Source: Streptomyces sp. MBT53
Lineage (GTDB): Bacteria; Actinomycetota; Actinomycetes; Streptomycetales; Streptomycetaceae
DNA: 64,000 bases
Direction of reading: 5' to 3'
NCBI RefSeq assembly: GCF_016654115.1
Contig: NZ_JAEQAZ010000012.1
Coordinates: 1-64,000 of the forward strand
Positions 37,957-46,852 of this stretch are shown piece by piece. The notes under the pieces are model-generated. The model saw only the letters and a list, made by a program, of their open reading frames with translations. It had not been told where the DNA came from and searched no databases. A program made the translations under genes and the position numbers. Each line of letters starts with the position of its first letter. Positions within the stretch are counted from its first letter, which is position 1.

Positions 37957-39087
37957 TCACGCCATCGCCGTCGCCGCGCGCGTGGTCGTCGCGATCGTCG
38001 CCGACCCCACCACGCGCGTGTCGTCGTACAGGACGATCGCCTGCCCGGGGGCCACGCCCCGGACCGGCTCGGTGAAGGTCACCTCCAGGGTGCCGTCGAC
38101 GAGTTCGGCGGTGACCTCGGTCTCGCCGCCGTGGGCGCGGAGCTGGGCGGTGTAGGTGCCGGGCCCGGTGGGGGCCGTGCCACACCAGCGGGGCTTGACG
38201 GCGGTGAGGGCGCTGACGTCCAGGGAGGCGGCCGGGCCGACCGTCACCGTGTTGTTCACCGGGGAGATGTCCAGGACGTAGCGCGGCTTGCCGTCGGCGG
38301 CCGGGGTGCCGATGCGCAGGCCCTTGCGCTGGCCGATGGTGAAGCCGTACGCGCCCTCGTGCGAGCCGACGACCGTGCCGGACTCGTCGACGATGTCGCC
38401 CTCCGCCTTGCCGAGGCGGCCTGCGAGGAAGCCCTGGGTGTCGCCGTCGGCGATGAAGCAGATGTCGTGCGAGTCGGGCTTCTTGGCGACGGCGAGGCCG
38501 CGGCGCTCGGCCTCCGCGCGGATCTCGTCCTTCGTGGTGACCGTGTCGCCGAGCGGGAACAGGGCGTGCGCCAACTGCCGCTCGTCCAGGACGCCGAGGA
38601 CGTAGGACTGGTCCTTGGCCATGTCGGAGGCGCGGTGCAGTTCGCGGGTGCCGTCCTCGCCCACGATCACCTGGGCGTAGTGGCCGGTGCAGACCGCGTC
38701 GAAGCCGAGGGCGAGCGCCTTGTCGAGGAGCGCGGCGAACTTGATCTTCTCGTTGCAGCGCAGGCAGGGGTTCGGGGTGCGGCCGGCCTCGTACTCGGCG
38801 ACGAAGTCCTCGACGACGTCCTCGCGGAAGCGGTCGGCGAGGTCCCAGACGTAGAACGGGATGCCGATGACGTCGGCCGCGCGGCGGGCGTCCCGTGAGT
38901 CCTCGATGGTGCAACAGCCACGCGCGCCCGTGCGGAACGATTGCGGGTTCGCGGAGAGCGCGAGGTGCACGCCGGTCACGTCGTGGCCGGCTTCGGCGGC
39001 GCGGGCGGCGGCGACGGCGGAGTCCACGCCGCCGGACATGGCGGCGAGTACGCGGAGGGGGCGGGGGCGCTGCGAGGTCTCAGTCAT
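37957..39087 (-). CDS. mnmA: tRNA-specific 2-thiouridylase
   Basis: MnmA installs 2-thiouridine at wobble position 34 of Lys, Glu and Gln tRNAs using ATP and a persulfide relay from a cysteine desulfurase. The 376 residues show the PP-loop [12 protein letters not shown] (~16-27), the catalytic Cys in [15 protein letters not shown] (~100-114), the second Cys in [11 protein letters not shown], and the C-terminal beta barrels ([29 protein letters not shown]). ATG 39087 has GGAAGGGTT immediately upstream. The desulfurase at 41726 is the likely sulfur donor though not in the same operon. Confidence 0.96.
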   Translation of the reverse strand: MTETSQRPRPLRVLAAMSGGVDSAVAAARAAEAGHDVTGVHLALSANPQSFRTGARGCCTIEDSRDARRAADVIGIPFYVWDLADRFREDVVEDFVAEYEAGRTPNPCLRCNEKIKFAALLDKALALGFDAVCTGHYAQVIVGEDGTRELHRASDMAKDQSYVLGVLDERQLAHALFPLGDTVTTKDEIRAEAERRGLAVAKKPDSHDICFIADGDTQGFLAGRLGKAEGDIVDESGTVVGSHEGAYGFTIGQRKGLRIGTPAADGKPRYVLDISPVNNTVTVGPAASLDVSALTAVKPRWCGTAPTGPGTYTAQLRAHGGETEVTAELVDGTLEVTFTEPVRGVAPGQAIVLYDDTRVVGSATIATTTRAATAMA

Positions 39088-39112
39088 AACCCTTCCAGGG
39101 TACGGGTCGCCG

Positions 39113-39138
39113 GGAACCGGGACCCGCGAGTATCCGTT
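39113..39138 (+). promoter_or_regulatory. Possible SigE-type promoter of the amidase gene
   Basis: GGAAC (39113-39117) and CGTT (39135-39138) lie 17 bases apart and would start transcription a few bases before ATG 39148. This resembles the pattern described for envelope-stress ECF sigma promoters. A wall amidase would be a fitting target. The match is short and could be chance. Confidence 0.3.
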
Positions 39139-39147
39139 GAAGATCGC

Positions 39148-39819
39148 ATGGGGGAGACACAGGGCGGGCACACGGAGACCGCGCGGCGGGTCACGGGTCG
39201 GCGGGCGCTGCTGATCGGCGGTGCCGCGGCGGCCGTGGGGACGGCGGCGCTGGCGCGGGACGAGCTGGCGCGGCTGTGGTGGCGGCTGCCCGGGGTGGAG
39301 AAGCCGCGGGTGGCGGGCGCGGTGGACTTCCGGGGCGCGCAGTGGGTGTCGGCGTCCCCGGCGAACTACCGGCGGGCGGACCGGCCGGACGACTACGGGA
39401 TAGACCGGGTGGTCGTCCATGTCACCCAGGGCAGTTTCCGCAGCGCGGTGAAGGTCTTCCAGGACCCGGCGCACGGGGCGGCGGCGCACTACATCGTGCG
39501 CGAGGACGGGCACATCACGCAGATGATCCGCGAGCTGGACGTGGCCTTCCACGCGGGCAACCGGGAGTACAACGAACGCAGTGTCGGCATCGAGCACGAG
39601 GGCTTCGTGGAGGAGGCGTCGTCGTTCACCGACGCGATGTACGCGTCCTCCGCGCGGCTGACGGCCGCGATATGCCGGCGCTACGGAATCCCGGTCGACC
39701 GCAAGCACGTCATCGGGCACGTGGAGGTGCCGGGGACCGATCACACGGACCCCGGTCGGTACTGGGACTGGGACCGGTACATGGCGCTCGTAAGGCGGGC
39801 ACACCGGACAGGGGTGTGA
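39148..39819 (+). CDS. Tat-exported N-acetylmuramoyl-L-alanine amidase (Amidase_2)
   Basis: A 223-residue cell-wall amidase of the T7-lysozyme/PGRP type, cleaving the stem peptide from MurNAc. [21 protein letters not shown] (twin Arg ~18-19 then a hydrophobic stretch) is a Tat-type signal. The catalytic domain starts at [10 protein letters not shown] (zinc His), [14 protein letters not shown] follows, and the second zinc His with adjacent residues is in [30 protein letters not shown] is also typical. ATG 39148 is chosen from frame and signal; the ribosome site is weak. The stop codon lies within a hairpin terminator. Confidence 0.9.
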   Translation: MGETQGGHTETARRVTGRRALLIGGAAAAVGTAALARDELARLWWRLPGVEKPRVAGAVDFRGAQWVSASPANYRRADRPDDYGIDRVVVHVTQGSFRSAVKVFQDPAHGAAAHYIVREDGHITQMIRELDVAFHAGNREYNERSVGIEHEGFVEEASSFTDAMYASSARLTAAICRRYGIPVDRKHVIGHVEVPGTDHTDPGRYWDWDRYMALVRRAHRTGV

Positions 39820-39833
39820 CTCGGGTCACACCC
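39812..39833 (+). terminator. Hairpin overlapping the amidase stop
   Basis: GGGTGTGAC (39812-39820) and GTCACACCC (39825-39833) pair perfectly over a TCGG tetraloop. The left arm contains the amidase TGA. Confidence 0.65.
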
Positions 39834-40032
39834 GGCTTGGCTATGAGTCGTTTCAGTCACGGCGGTGTCCGATGCGTCCCCTGCTCGGGATGTGACCTGG
39901 GGTACGCCAACTCGCCTTGCGAGTCAGGGGAGTTGTGAAGAGATCGTGTGACCTCACGTTTCACAGACTGCTCTGCCCACTGCTAACTACCACCCAGTTT
40001 TTACACAGGCCTTAGGTCAAATCTCTGGCGCC

Positions 40033-41598
40033 ATGACACACACCAGTGAGCCCGCGTCCGAAGCAAGCAGCGACAGCAAGGGCAACCACCGCAAATCCAC
40101 GGCCGAGAAGCGCGAGCGCAGCAAGGGCAGTGCGGCCCGGGGCAAGGGTGTGCACCGGCGCAAGTTCCTCGGTGGGATGGCCGGGGCCGGCATCGCGGCG
40201 GTGGCCGCCGCCGGAGGTGCCTTCTCCCTGCTGAACGACGCGGCGAAGAACAAGGCGTCCGCGGCGGACACCACCCTCACCATCCCCGACCTGCTGGAGG
40301 GCACCACCTCCGACGGCACCACCACCTTCACGCTGGAGGCCAAGACCGGCACCCACGAGGTGATCTCGGGCGTCACCAGCAGCACGATGGGCTACAACCA
40401 GGACTTCCTGGGCCCGACCATGAAGTGGACCAACGGCGACGTGGTCCTCCTCAACATCACCAACGACATCGGCGAGGACACGACGGTCCACTTCCACGGC
40501 GCCCACGTGCCCGCGAAGATGGACGGCGGCCCGCAGGTCGCGTTCGCCGACGGCGAGACCTGGTCCCCCACGTTCACGGTCAAGGACCCGGCCACCACGC
40601 TCTGGTACCACCCGCACGCCCTCGGCACCACCGCCAAGCAGGCCGTGCACGGCCTCGCCGGGATGATCATCGTCGAGGACTCCACGGACGCCTCCGCCGC
40701 GCTGCCCAGCGACTACGGCGTCGACGACATCCCGCTCATCTTCCAGTCCCTGGCCGTCGACACCTCCGGGGACATCAAGTACGACGCGGCCGGCTACCGG
40801 CTGAGCACGACCACCTTCCCCCTCCTGGTCAACGGGACCAACGTGGACTCCACCACGCTCGGTTTCACCGCCACCAAGACCCGCACCCGCTTCCGCGCAC
40901 TGAACGCCTCACCGTCCGACATCATCACCATCCAGCGCAGTGACGGCGGCACCCTCAACCAGATCAGCACCGACCAGGGTTATCTGACCGAGGCCACCGA
41001 GGTGACCACGATCCGCCTGGTGGCCGGCGCCCGTGCCGAATTCACCATGGACCTCACCGCGGACGCCACCCTCCAGGTCGTGATCACCACCGGCTGGATC
41101 CGCGGCGGCAGCGGCACGTACGACTTCCTCGCGATCACGGCCAGCGGCACCGACACCCCGGACGACCTGCCCAGCACCCTCAACACCATCGACCGCTACG
41201 ACACGAGCGACTTCACCGCCCGCACGATCACCCTGGGCCAGAACGGCGCCACGATGCTGATCAACGGGTCGGCGGGCACGACCATGGCCGCGATGGCGAT
41301 GATCAGCACGACGGTCGGCTCGAAGGAGATCTGGACGATCCAGAACTCCACCCAGCTGGAGCACTCGTTCCACCTGCACGACGTGCCCTATCAGCTGATC
41401 GCCATCAACGGTGAGGATCCCACCGGGGTCCAGCTCGGCTGGTACGACACCTACGAGGTGGTCGGTGGCGGCTCGATCAAGATCGCCATGGAGTTCACCG
41501 ACTTCTCCGACGACACCTACATGTACATGCTCCACTGCCACCTGTTGCAGCACGAGGACGAGGGCATGATGGCCTCCCTCATGGTGACGGACTCCTAG
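40033..41598 (+). CDS. Tat-exported multicopper oxidase
   Basis: A 521-residue multicopper oxidase with a long Ser/Lys-rich N-terminus, twin Arg at 42-43 (HRRKFLGG) and a hydrophobic Tat core. All four copper-binding motifs are present: HFHGAH (~153), WYHPH (~191), HSFHLHD (~443) and HCHLLQHEDEGMM (~500), giving ligands for the type 1, 2 and 3 sites. Family members oxidise phenols, metals or Cu(I) outside the cell; which applies here is unknown. It differs from small two-domain Streptomyces laccases, which are shorter. ATG 40033 lacks a clear ribosome site. A hairpin terminator follows. Confidence 0.9.
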   Translation: MTHTSEPASEASSDSKGNHRKSTAEKRERSKGSAARGKGVHRRKFLGGMAGAGIAAVAAAGGAFSLLNDAAKNKASAADTTLTIPDLLEGTTSDGTTTFTLEAKTGTHEVISGVTSSTMGYNQDFLGPTMKWTNGDVVLLNITNDIGEDTTVHFHGAHVPAKMDGGPQVAFADGETWSPTFTVKDPATTLWYHPHALGTTAKQAVHGLAGMIIVEDSTDASAALPSDYGVDDIPLIFQSLAVDTSGDIKYDAAGYRLSTTTFPLLVNGTNVDSTTLGFTATKTRTRFRALNASPSDIITIQRSDGGTLNQISTDQGYLTEATEVTTIRLVAGARAEFTMDLTADATLQVVITTGWIRGGSGTYDFLAITASGTDTPDDLPSTLNTIDRYDTSDFTARTITLGQNGATMLINGSAGTTMAAMAMISTTVGSKEIWTIQNSTQLEHSFHLHDVPYQLIAINGEDPTGVQLGWYDTYEVVGGGSIKIAMEFTDFSDDTYMYMLHCHLLQHEDEGMMASLMVTDS

Positions 41599-41674
41599 TT
41601 CCGCCAGTTCCGCGAGGAGCACGGGTTCCCCGCCGTCCGGCGTGTGCCTCCCCCGTGGACGCCGGACACATGTG

Positions 41675-41704
41675 ACCGGGGAGAGTCGGCGGGCTCTCCC
41701 CGGT
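41675..41704. terminator. Hairpin terminator between convergent genes
   Basis: ACCGGGGAGAG (41675-41685) pairs with CTCTCCCCGGT (41694-41704) across an 8-base loop, between the oxidase and the convergent cysteine desulfurase. Confidence 0.8.
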
Positions 41705-41725
41705 TCTTCGCGTGTGCGGGTCGGG

Positions 41726-42889
41726 TCAGGTCAGCCCGGCGGCGCGGGCCCGTTCCACCGCCGGAGCGATCGCCTTCGCCACGGCCTCCACGTCGGCCTC
41801 CGTCGAGGTGTGGCCCAGCGAGAAGCGCAGGGTGCCGCGGGCCAGGTCCGGGGCGGTGCCGGTGGCGAGCAGGACATGGCTGGGCTGGGCGACGCCCGCC
41901 GTGCAGGCGGAGCCGGTGGAGCACTCGATGCCCTGGGCGTCCAGCAGGAGCAGCAGGGAGTCGCCCTCGCAGCCGGGGAACGTGAAGTGGGCGTTGGCCG
42001 GCAGCCGGTTCACCGGGTCCCCGCCGAGGATCGCGTCCGGGACGGCCGTAAGGACGGCTGTGACGAGGTTGTCGCGGAGGGCGCCGATCTCGTGGGCGAA
42101 CCACTCGCGCTGCTGCGCGGCGAGGCGGCCGGCGACGGCGAACGAGGCGATGGCGGGGACGTCGAGGGTGCCGGAGCGGACATGGCGTTCCTGGCCGCCG
42201 CCGTGCAGGACGGGTACGGGGGTGTACTCGCGGCCCAGGAGCAGCGCGCCGATGCCGTACGGGCCGCCGATCTTGTGGCCGGAGACCGTCATCGCGGCGA
42301 GGCCGGAGGCGGCGAAGTCGACCGGGACCTGGCCGAAGGCCTGCACCGCGTCGGCGTGCAGCGGGACGCCGAACTCCTGGGCCACGTCGGCGAGTTCGCG
42401 GATCGGCAGGACCGTACCGATCTCGTTGTTGGCCCACATCACGGTGGCCAGGGCGACGTCGTCGGGGTTGCGGGCGACGGCCTCGCGCAGCACCTCGGGG
42501 TGGACACGGCCGTAGGAGTCGACCGGGAGGTACTCGACGGTGGCGCCCTCGTGTTCACCCAGCCAGTGGACGGCGTCCAGGACGGCGTGGTGCTCGACGG
42601 GGCTGGCCAGCACCCGGGTGCGGGCCGGGTCGGCGTCGCGGCGGGACCAGTACAGGCCCTTCACCGCGAGGTTGTCGGCCTCGGTGCCGCCGGAGGTGAA
42701 CACCACCTCGCTGGGGCGGGCGCCGAGCGCTTCGGCAAGGGTCTCCCGGGACTCTTCGACCGTACGGCGGGCCCTGCGGCCGGAAGCGTGGAGGGAGGAG
42801 GCGTTGCCCGTGATGCTCAGGTGGGCCGTCATCGCCTCGACTGCCTCGGGAAGCATCGGGGTGGTCGCGGCGTGGTCGAGGTATGCCAT
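41726..42889 (-). CDS. Cysteine desulfurase, NifS/IscS type
   Basis: A 387-residue PLP enzyme releasing sulfur from cysteine as a persulfide. [12 protein letters not shown] opens the fold; [35 protein letters not shown] and the PLP Lys in [18 protein letters not shown] are conserved. The active Cys lies in [19 protein letters not shown] (~residue 320), the short-loop group I pattern. It fits IscS-like donors for tRNA thiolation by MnmA at 37957. ATG 42889 follows CGGCGGCACC. Confidence 0.95.
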   Translation of the reverse strand: MAYLDHAATTPMLPEAVEAMTAHLSITGNASSLHASGRRARRTVEESRETLAEALGARPSEVVFTSGGTEADNLAVKGLYWSRRDADPARTRVLASPVEHHAVLDAVHWLGEHEGATVEYLPVDSYGRVHPEVLREAVARNPDDVALATVMWANNEIGTVLPIRELADVAQEFGVPLHADAVQAFGQVPVDFAASGLAAMTVSGHKIGGPYGIGALLLGREYTPVPVLHGGGQERHVRSGTLDVPAIASFAVAGRLAAQQREWFAHEIGALRDNLVTAVLTAVPDAILGGDPVNRLPANAHFTFPGCEGDSLLLLLDAQGIECSTGSACTAGVAQPSHVLLATGTAPDLARGTLRFSLGHTSTEADVEAVAKAIAPAVERARAAGLT

Positions 42890-42941
42890 GGTGCCGCCGA
42901 TTCTACGGTCCCCGGCGGGTACCCCGGAGGGGTGGGCCCGG

Positions 42942-43226
42942 CTAGAAGTTCCAGGAGACCGTGCTGTCCAGCTGCATGAAGGCGACGAGGACCAGCAGAT
43001 CGGCGATGCCGAGTCCGAGGCCGAGGAGCGCCCGGCCGCGACGAGCGGTACCGCGCCACAGGGCCACGCCGGCCAGGGCGATGGCGATGGGGCCGAGGAA
43101 GACGTTGAGGACGAGCAGGCCGACGAGGCCGAGGATGAAGGACGCGACGGCCATGCCGTCGGCGTCACGGCGGCCGGTGGCCTTGAGCTCGGTGGTGGTG
43201 TTGGTTGCCGGTGCGGTGAGTTGCAT
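42942..43226 (-). CDS. DUF4190-type small membrane protein
   Basis: A 94-residue protein with a Thr-rich N-terminus ([24 protein letters not shown]) and two hydrophobic helices ([32 protein letters not shown]... and [19 protein letters not shown]). The spacing and FILGLVGLL motif are characteristic of DUF4190. Function is unknown. ATG 43226 has GGGAGC upstream. It follows the 55-residue membrane gene on the same strand. Confidence 0.8.
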   Translation of the reverse strand: MQLTAPATNTTTELKATGRRDADGMAVASFILGLVGLLVLNVFLGPIAIALAGVALWRGTARRGRALLGLGLGIADLLVLVAFMQLDSTVSWNF

Positions 43227-43270
43227 GGTGGTTCGGCTCCCGAGGATCGGGTGGGCGGATGGACGGGCGG

Positions 43271-43438
43271 TCAGTTGGCGGACGTACGGCCGCGGCGGCC
43301 GTGCCGCTCGCGGAGCGCGAAGACGCCCAGCCATACGGCGATGACGGTGGCGGCGACGGCGGTGAAGGCGAACGACGCGTGGGCCACGGTGCCCATCACG
43401 ACGCCGAACAGCAGGAGCGCTGCGACGAGGACCAGCAT
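43271..43438 (-). CDS. Small membrane protein, 55 aa
   Basis: Two hydrophobic helices (MLVLVAALLLFGVVMGTVAH and FAFTAVAATVIAVWLGVFAL) and a basic tail RERHGRRGRTSAN. ATG 43438 has GGAGGGGGAG close upstream. It is transcribed divergently from the TetR gene at 43581, with an operator-like repeat between, and is probably co-transcribed with the DUF4190 gene. Function is unknown. Confidence 0.75.
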   Translation of the reverse strand: MLVLVAALLLFGVVMGTVAHASFAFTAVAATVIAVWLGVFALRERHGRRGRTSAN

Positions 43439-43488
43439 GGGATGACTCCCCCTCCGAGACGACTTGAGCAGACTCTCGTTACGTTTCG

Positions 43489-43516
43489 GTGAACGGTTGT
43501 AGTAACACTTGTTCAC
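43489..43516. promoter_or_regulatory. Operator-like repeats between small membrane gene and TetR
   Basis: GTGAAC (43489-43494) and GTTCAC (43511-43516) are inverted arms. A second perfect palindrome CAGTT-GTT-AACTG lies at 43562-43574 immediately before the TetR start, and CTCCGG/CCGGAG at 43535-43559. One of these is the likely TetR operator. Confidence 0.45.
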
Positions 43517-43580
43517 TGACTTTGAGTCTAGCGTCTCCGGCGGCTTTTCAATTCCGGAGAACAGTTGTTAACTGGATGAC

Positions 43581-44213
43581 ATGAGTCACACCCTCGGCAT
43601 CCGGCAGGTACAGAAGCAGAAGACCCGACAGGCGTTGCTGGACGCCGCGTTGGGGCTGCTGGAGGAGCAGAGCCTGAGCAGCCTGGGCCTGCGCGAGGTC
43701 ACCCGTGCCGTGGGGGTCGCGCCGACCGCGTTCTACCGGCACTTCCGCTCCACGGCCGACCTCGGGGTGGCGCTCGTCGAGGAGGCGCTCGGCAGTCTGC
43801 ACCCGATGATCCGGCAGGCGGTGGCGACGGCGGAGGACAGCGACCAACGCATCGCGCGCGCCGTCCAGTTGATCGCCGACCACGTGGACACGCACCCGGC
43901 CCACGTCCGCTTCCTGGCGCGCGAGCGGCACGGCGGGGTCCAGCCGGTGCGGGAGGCCATCCGGGACCAACTCGCCCGGTTCGCCGACGAGGTGAAGGCG
44001 GAACTCGCCAGGGACCCGGAGTCCGGCGGCTGGAACGACTCCGACCTGATGATGCTGGCCCACCTGTACGTCGACCAGATGCTCATCACGGCCTCGCTCT
44101 TCATGGAGGCGCGGGAGACCTCCGACGAGGAGCACGAGCGCGAGCGGGTGACCCGACTCGCCACCCGCCAGATGCGGTTGATCAGCGTCGGCCGCCGGCA
44201 CTGGCTCGGCTGA
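43581..44213 (+). CDS. TetR-family regulator, FabR/DesT-like
   Basis: A 210-residue TetR protein. The HTH (TRQALLDAALGLLEEQ, LREVTRAVGVAPTAFYRHFRSTADLG, residues ~15-60) resembles regulators of membrane fatty acid composition such as FabR and DesT. The C-terminal ligand domain is typical; no further specificity is visible. ATG 43581 lacks a strong ribosome site. It is divergent from two small membrane proteins that it may control. Confidence 0.85.
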   Translation: MSHTLGIRQVQKQKTRQALLDAALGLLEEQSLSSLGLREVTRAVGVAPTAFYRHFRSTADLGVALVEEALGSLHPMIRQAVATAEDSDQRIARAVQLIADHVDTHPAHVRFLARERHGGVQPVREAIRDQLARFADEVKAELARDPESGGWNDSDLMMLAHLYVDQMLITASLFMEARETSDEEHERERVTRLATRQMRLISVGRRHWLG

Positions 44214-44237
44214 GCGGTTCCGGCCGCGGACATACGC

Positions 44238-44276
44238 CAGGGGCGGCGCCCCCGGTGTACGGGTGCGCCGCCCCTG
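44238..44276. terminator. Hairpin terminator between TetR and lipoprotein
   Basis: CAGGGGCGGCGC (44238-44249) and GCGCCGCCCCTG (44265-44276) are perfect 12-bp arms with a 15-base loop, positioned after both convergent genes. Confidence 0.85.
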
Positions 44277-44291
44277 TCGTGCGGAGAGCGG

Positions 44292-44657
44292 TCAGCCCTG
44301 CTGCGGGGCCCCGCTCATCTGGCCACCGCCCGGGCCTCCGCCGCACCCGCCGCCGGGGCCGCCGCCCTGGCCGCCTCCGCCACCGGGACCACCGCTCGGC
44401 ATGCCGGACGCGTTGCCGGTCGGCATGCCCGTCGGCCGGCCCGAGGCCGCGGCGCCCGTGGGCGCACCGGAGGGGGCGCCGGACGGGGCACCACTGGGCC
44501 GCGCCGTGGCGTTGCCGGTCGGCGCGGAACAGGACTGTGTGGAACCGGAGTTGGCGCTGCCGGAGGACGACGAGGAGTCGCTCGACCCGCAGGCCGCGAG
44601 GGCCAGGGGCGAGAGCGCCAGCAGGGCCACTGCGGGGAGGAGACGCGCACGCTTCAT
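44292..44657 (-). CDS. Low-complexity lipoprotein, 121 aa
   Basis: The signal peptide MKRARLLPAVALLALSPLAL ends in a lipobox LAAC with Cys23 as lipidation site. The mature part is Ser-rich, then repeats of SGAP/TG type (PSGAPSGAPSGAPTG), then Gly-rich with PGGGGGQGGGPGGG and another Cys. No domain is recognised. Such a sequence would be extended and flexible, probably spanning wall material. ATG 44657 has GGAGC upstream. Repeat length may vary between strains. Confidence 0.7.
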   Translation of the reverse strand: MKRARLLPAVALLALSPLALAACGSSDSSSSSGSANSGSTQSCSAPTGNATARPSGAPSGAPSGAPTGAAASGRPTGMPTGNASGMPSGGPGGGGGQGGGPGGGCGGGPGGGQMSGAPQQG

Positions 44658-44797
44658 GAGAAACAGCTCCAAAAACGATGAGGATGCCTTGTGGCGGGAA
44701 CTCAATCAACGCCCCTTAGGGCTTCCTTGTAGGCGCCCTGTCCTCACCCTGTGCACCGAGTAAAGGGCAGCCCAAGTGACCTTCCTGACCTGCGAGT

Positions 44798-45775
44798 TCA
44801 CGAGGACGGCCCACTTACTCGCTGGTACAGCTCCGTGACAGAAGCAGCCGCCGCGGCCACTTCCGCGCGCACCTCCGGCGGCGACACGACCTCCAACGCG
44901 TCGGCGAACTGGAGCAGTTGACGCGCCTCGCGGACGACGCCGTAGGACAACCGGACCGTCGCCCACTCCTCCTCGCCCTCGTCGTCGGGGAGTTCGGCCA
45001 GGGAGGAGGCGTTGAGGCGCAGGAACATGTCGAGGCGGGAGCGGCGGACCCGGACGGTGACGTCGAGTCCGCCGGGGCGTTCCTCGACCTGGCGGCGCAA
45101 CTCCTCCCAGGCGTCGGCGAGTTCGACGCCCGGGCGGCGCTTCACCGGGTCGGGCAGGAGGGCGGCGGAGTGCACGCGGTCGGCGCGGAAGAGGCGGGGG
45201 CGCGCACGGCGGTCGGCGACGAGGTACCAGACACCGGCCTTGGAGACGAGACCGTACGGATCGACGGTGTAGGTGCTCGGTTCCTTCGCGCCGCTGTGCC
45301 GGTAACGCAGCCGCAGCCGCCGGTCGGTGAACACGGCGTCCTGCAACACATCGAGATCCACGGCAGGTTGGGGCCCGCCCTTCCAGCGGGTGGCGTCGAC
45401 GAGGATCCGCCGGGAGGTCACCTCGGCGGCCGGGCGGTACGGCGCCGGCAGCGCGGCCATCACCTTGCGCAGCGCGGAACCGAGCGCGGCGTCGAGGCCG
45501 AGCGCCGCGTGGGCGCCCTGCGCGGCGAGGATGAACAGGGCGCGCGACTCGTCGGCGGTCAGGCCCGTGACATCGGTACGGAACCCGGCGAGCAGCTCGA
45601 TCCCGCCGTGCCGCCCGCGCTCGGCGTAGACCGGCACCCCGGAGGCGGACAGCGCCTCGACGTCCCGGTAGATGGTCCGCACCGACACCTCGAGCCGGTC
45701 GGCGAGTTCGTGTGCGGGGACACGGCCCCGGGTCTGCAGGAGCAGCAGGATGGAAAGGAGACGATCGGCCTTCAC
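44798..45775 (-). CDS. WYL-domain (YafY-type) transcriptional regulator
   Basis: A 325-residue regulator. The N-terminal DeoR-like HTH is KADRLLSILLLLQTRGRVPAHELADRLEVSVRTIYRDVEALS (residues ~2-45), and the WYL domain (YTVDPYGLVSKAGVWYLVADRR, ~170-190) may sense nucleic acid or small ligand. It is divergent from the DinB-like enzyme at 45854, a common arrangement for this family. GTG 45775 has GAGGGC three bases upstream. A palindrome TGAC-N7-GTCA lies between the two genes. Confidence 0.88.
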   Translation of the reverse strand: MKADRLLSILLLLQTRGRVPAHELADRLEVSVRTIYRDVEALSASGVPVYAERGRHGGIELLAGFRTDVTGLTADESRALFILAAQGAHAALGLDAALGSALRKVMAALPAPYRPAAEVTSRRILVDATRWKGGPQPAVDLDVLQDAVFTDRRLRLRYRHSGAKEPSTYTVDPYGLVSKAGVWYLVADRRARPRLFRADRVHSAALLPDPVKRRPGVELADAWEELRRQVEERPGGLDVTVRVRRSRLDMFLRLNASSLAELPDDEGEEEWATVRLSYGVVREARQLLQFADALEVVSPPEVRAEVAAAAASVTELYQRVSGPSS

Positions 45776-45814
45776 GCCCTCAGGATCCGCCGCTTGGAAG
45801 GGCGGCGCAAATGT

Positions 45815-45829
45815 TGACGGAATCTGTCA
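45815..45829. promoter_or_regulatory. Palindrome between WYL regulator and DinB-like gene
   Basis: TGAC (45815-45818) and GTCA (45826-45829) flank a 7-base near-palindromic centre, in the 78-base space between the divergent genes. It is a natural candidate operator for the WYL regulator. Confidence 0.4.
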
Positions 45830-45853
45830 GGTTATGGGTCCACCATCGGGGCC

Positions 45854-46441
45854 ATGAACACAAACGCCACGGACCCCCGCCCCCTCTACACCCGAGCCAC
45901 CGAGCAGGCCGCCGCGCTGATCAGGACGGTACGACCGGAGCAGCTGGCCGGTCCCACCCCGTGCACGGAGTTCGACGTACGGACCCTGCTGAGCCATATC
46001 GTCGGCGGCACGCTGCGCATCGCGACGATCGGCGAGGGCGGCGACGGCATGGCCGTACACCCCTTCGTGGACGGCGTCGCCGACGAGGGCTGGCCGGCCG
46101 CGTACGAGAAGGCCCGCGTACGGGTCCTCAGCGCCTGGGCGGACGACACCCGGCTGGACGCGCCGGTCCGGGTCCCGTGGGGCGAGGCACCGGGCCGCGC
46201 GGCTCTCTCCGGCTACCTCATGGAGAACGTCACCCACACCTGGGACCTCTCCGAGTCCCTCGGCCACCCCCTCGAACTCGACCCGGAACTCGCCGAGTTC
46301 GCCCTCACCATCGCCCGCCGCGTCCTGCCGGACGAACAACGCGACGCGGACACCCCCTTCGACACGGCCCAACCCACCCCCGAAAAGCCGGACGCCTACG
46401 CCCAGCTGGCAGCCTGGCTGGGCCGAAAGCCACTCGGCTGA
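45854..46441 (+). CDS. TIGR03086/maleylpyruvate isomerase-like metal-binding protein
   Basis: A 195-residue four-helix DinB-like protein. PTPCTEFDVRTLLSHIVGG supplies the first metal-ligand His, and YLMENVTHTWDLSESLGHP the second His with Asp. These are marks of the mycothiol-dependent isomerase-like TIGR03086 group. Partners of mycothiol are plausible since actinobacteria make it; the substrate is unknown. ATG 45854 is used. It is divergent from the WYL regulator. Confidence 0.85.
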   Translation: MNTNATDPRPLYTRATEQAAALIRTVRPEQLAGPTPCTEFDVRTLLSHIVGGTLRIATIGEGGDGMAVHPFVDGVADEGWPAAYEKARVRVLSAWADDTRLDAPVRVPWGEAPGRAALSGYLMENVTHTWDLSESLGHPLELDPELAEFALTIARRVLPDEQRDADTPFDTAQPTPEKPDAYAQLAAWLGRKPLG

Positions 46442-46852
46442 ACCGGGCACGGGCCGGGTGGCCGGCCACGCGAAGGCGGCAGCGGATCGCATATGGCGTC
46501 ACGGGATCGCGACCCGTGCCTGGGACGGACCCGGCGAGTCACCGGCCGCCCCTTCGGGCTCGCCCCGGCCGGTCCGTCCGCCGACCTGCGCAAGCCCGAC
46601 CCATCCCGCGCCGCGGCGCCCGGCACCCTGCGCCCGAAGGACCCGGCGTTCAGCGGCAGTTGGGGTCGGGCTCGGGCACGACAGACCGGCCGAGCCCGAC
46701 GCGGCGCGGGCGACCCGTCGTGGCGCACCGCCCACAGCCCGGCGACAACCGTGGGCCGAACGTGGCGCCTGAACTCACGGGGTTCACTGCCGTGGCCCCG
46801 AAGCAGCCGAAGACCGGCCGGAGTTGGCGGCCACTCTCGGAACGGGAGTCCC
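46442..46852. other. Unassigned 411-base stretch
   Basis: Extreme GC content opens reading frames on both strands, but none has a good ribosome site, domain or coherent protein. I see CACGGG/CCCGTG at 46500-46518 and repeats of GGGCTCGGGC-like sequence. It probably carries terminators of the flanking genes, which both end here. Confidence 0.4.

Noticed and set aside
46442..46852. Open frames on both strands
   Set aside because: None has a start signal or coherent protein; extreme GC keeps stop codons rare.
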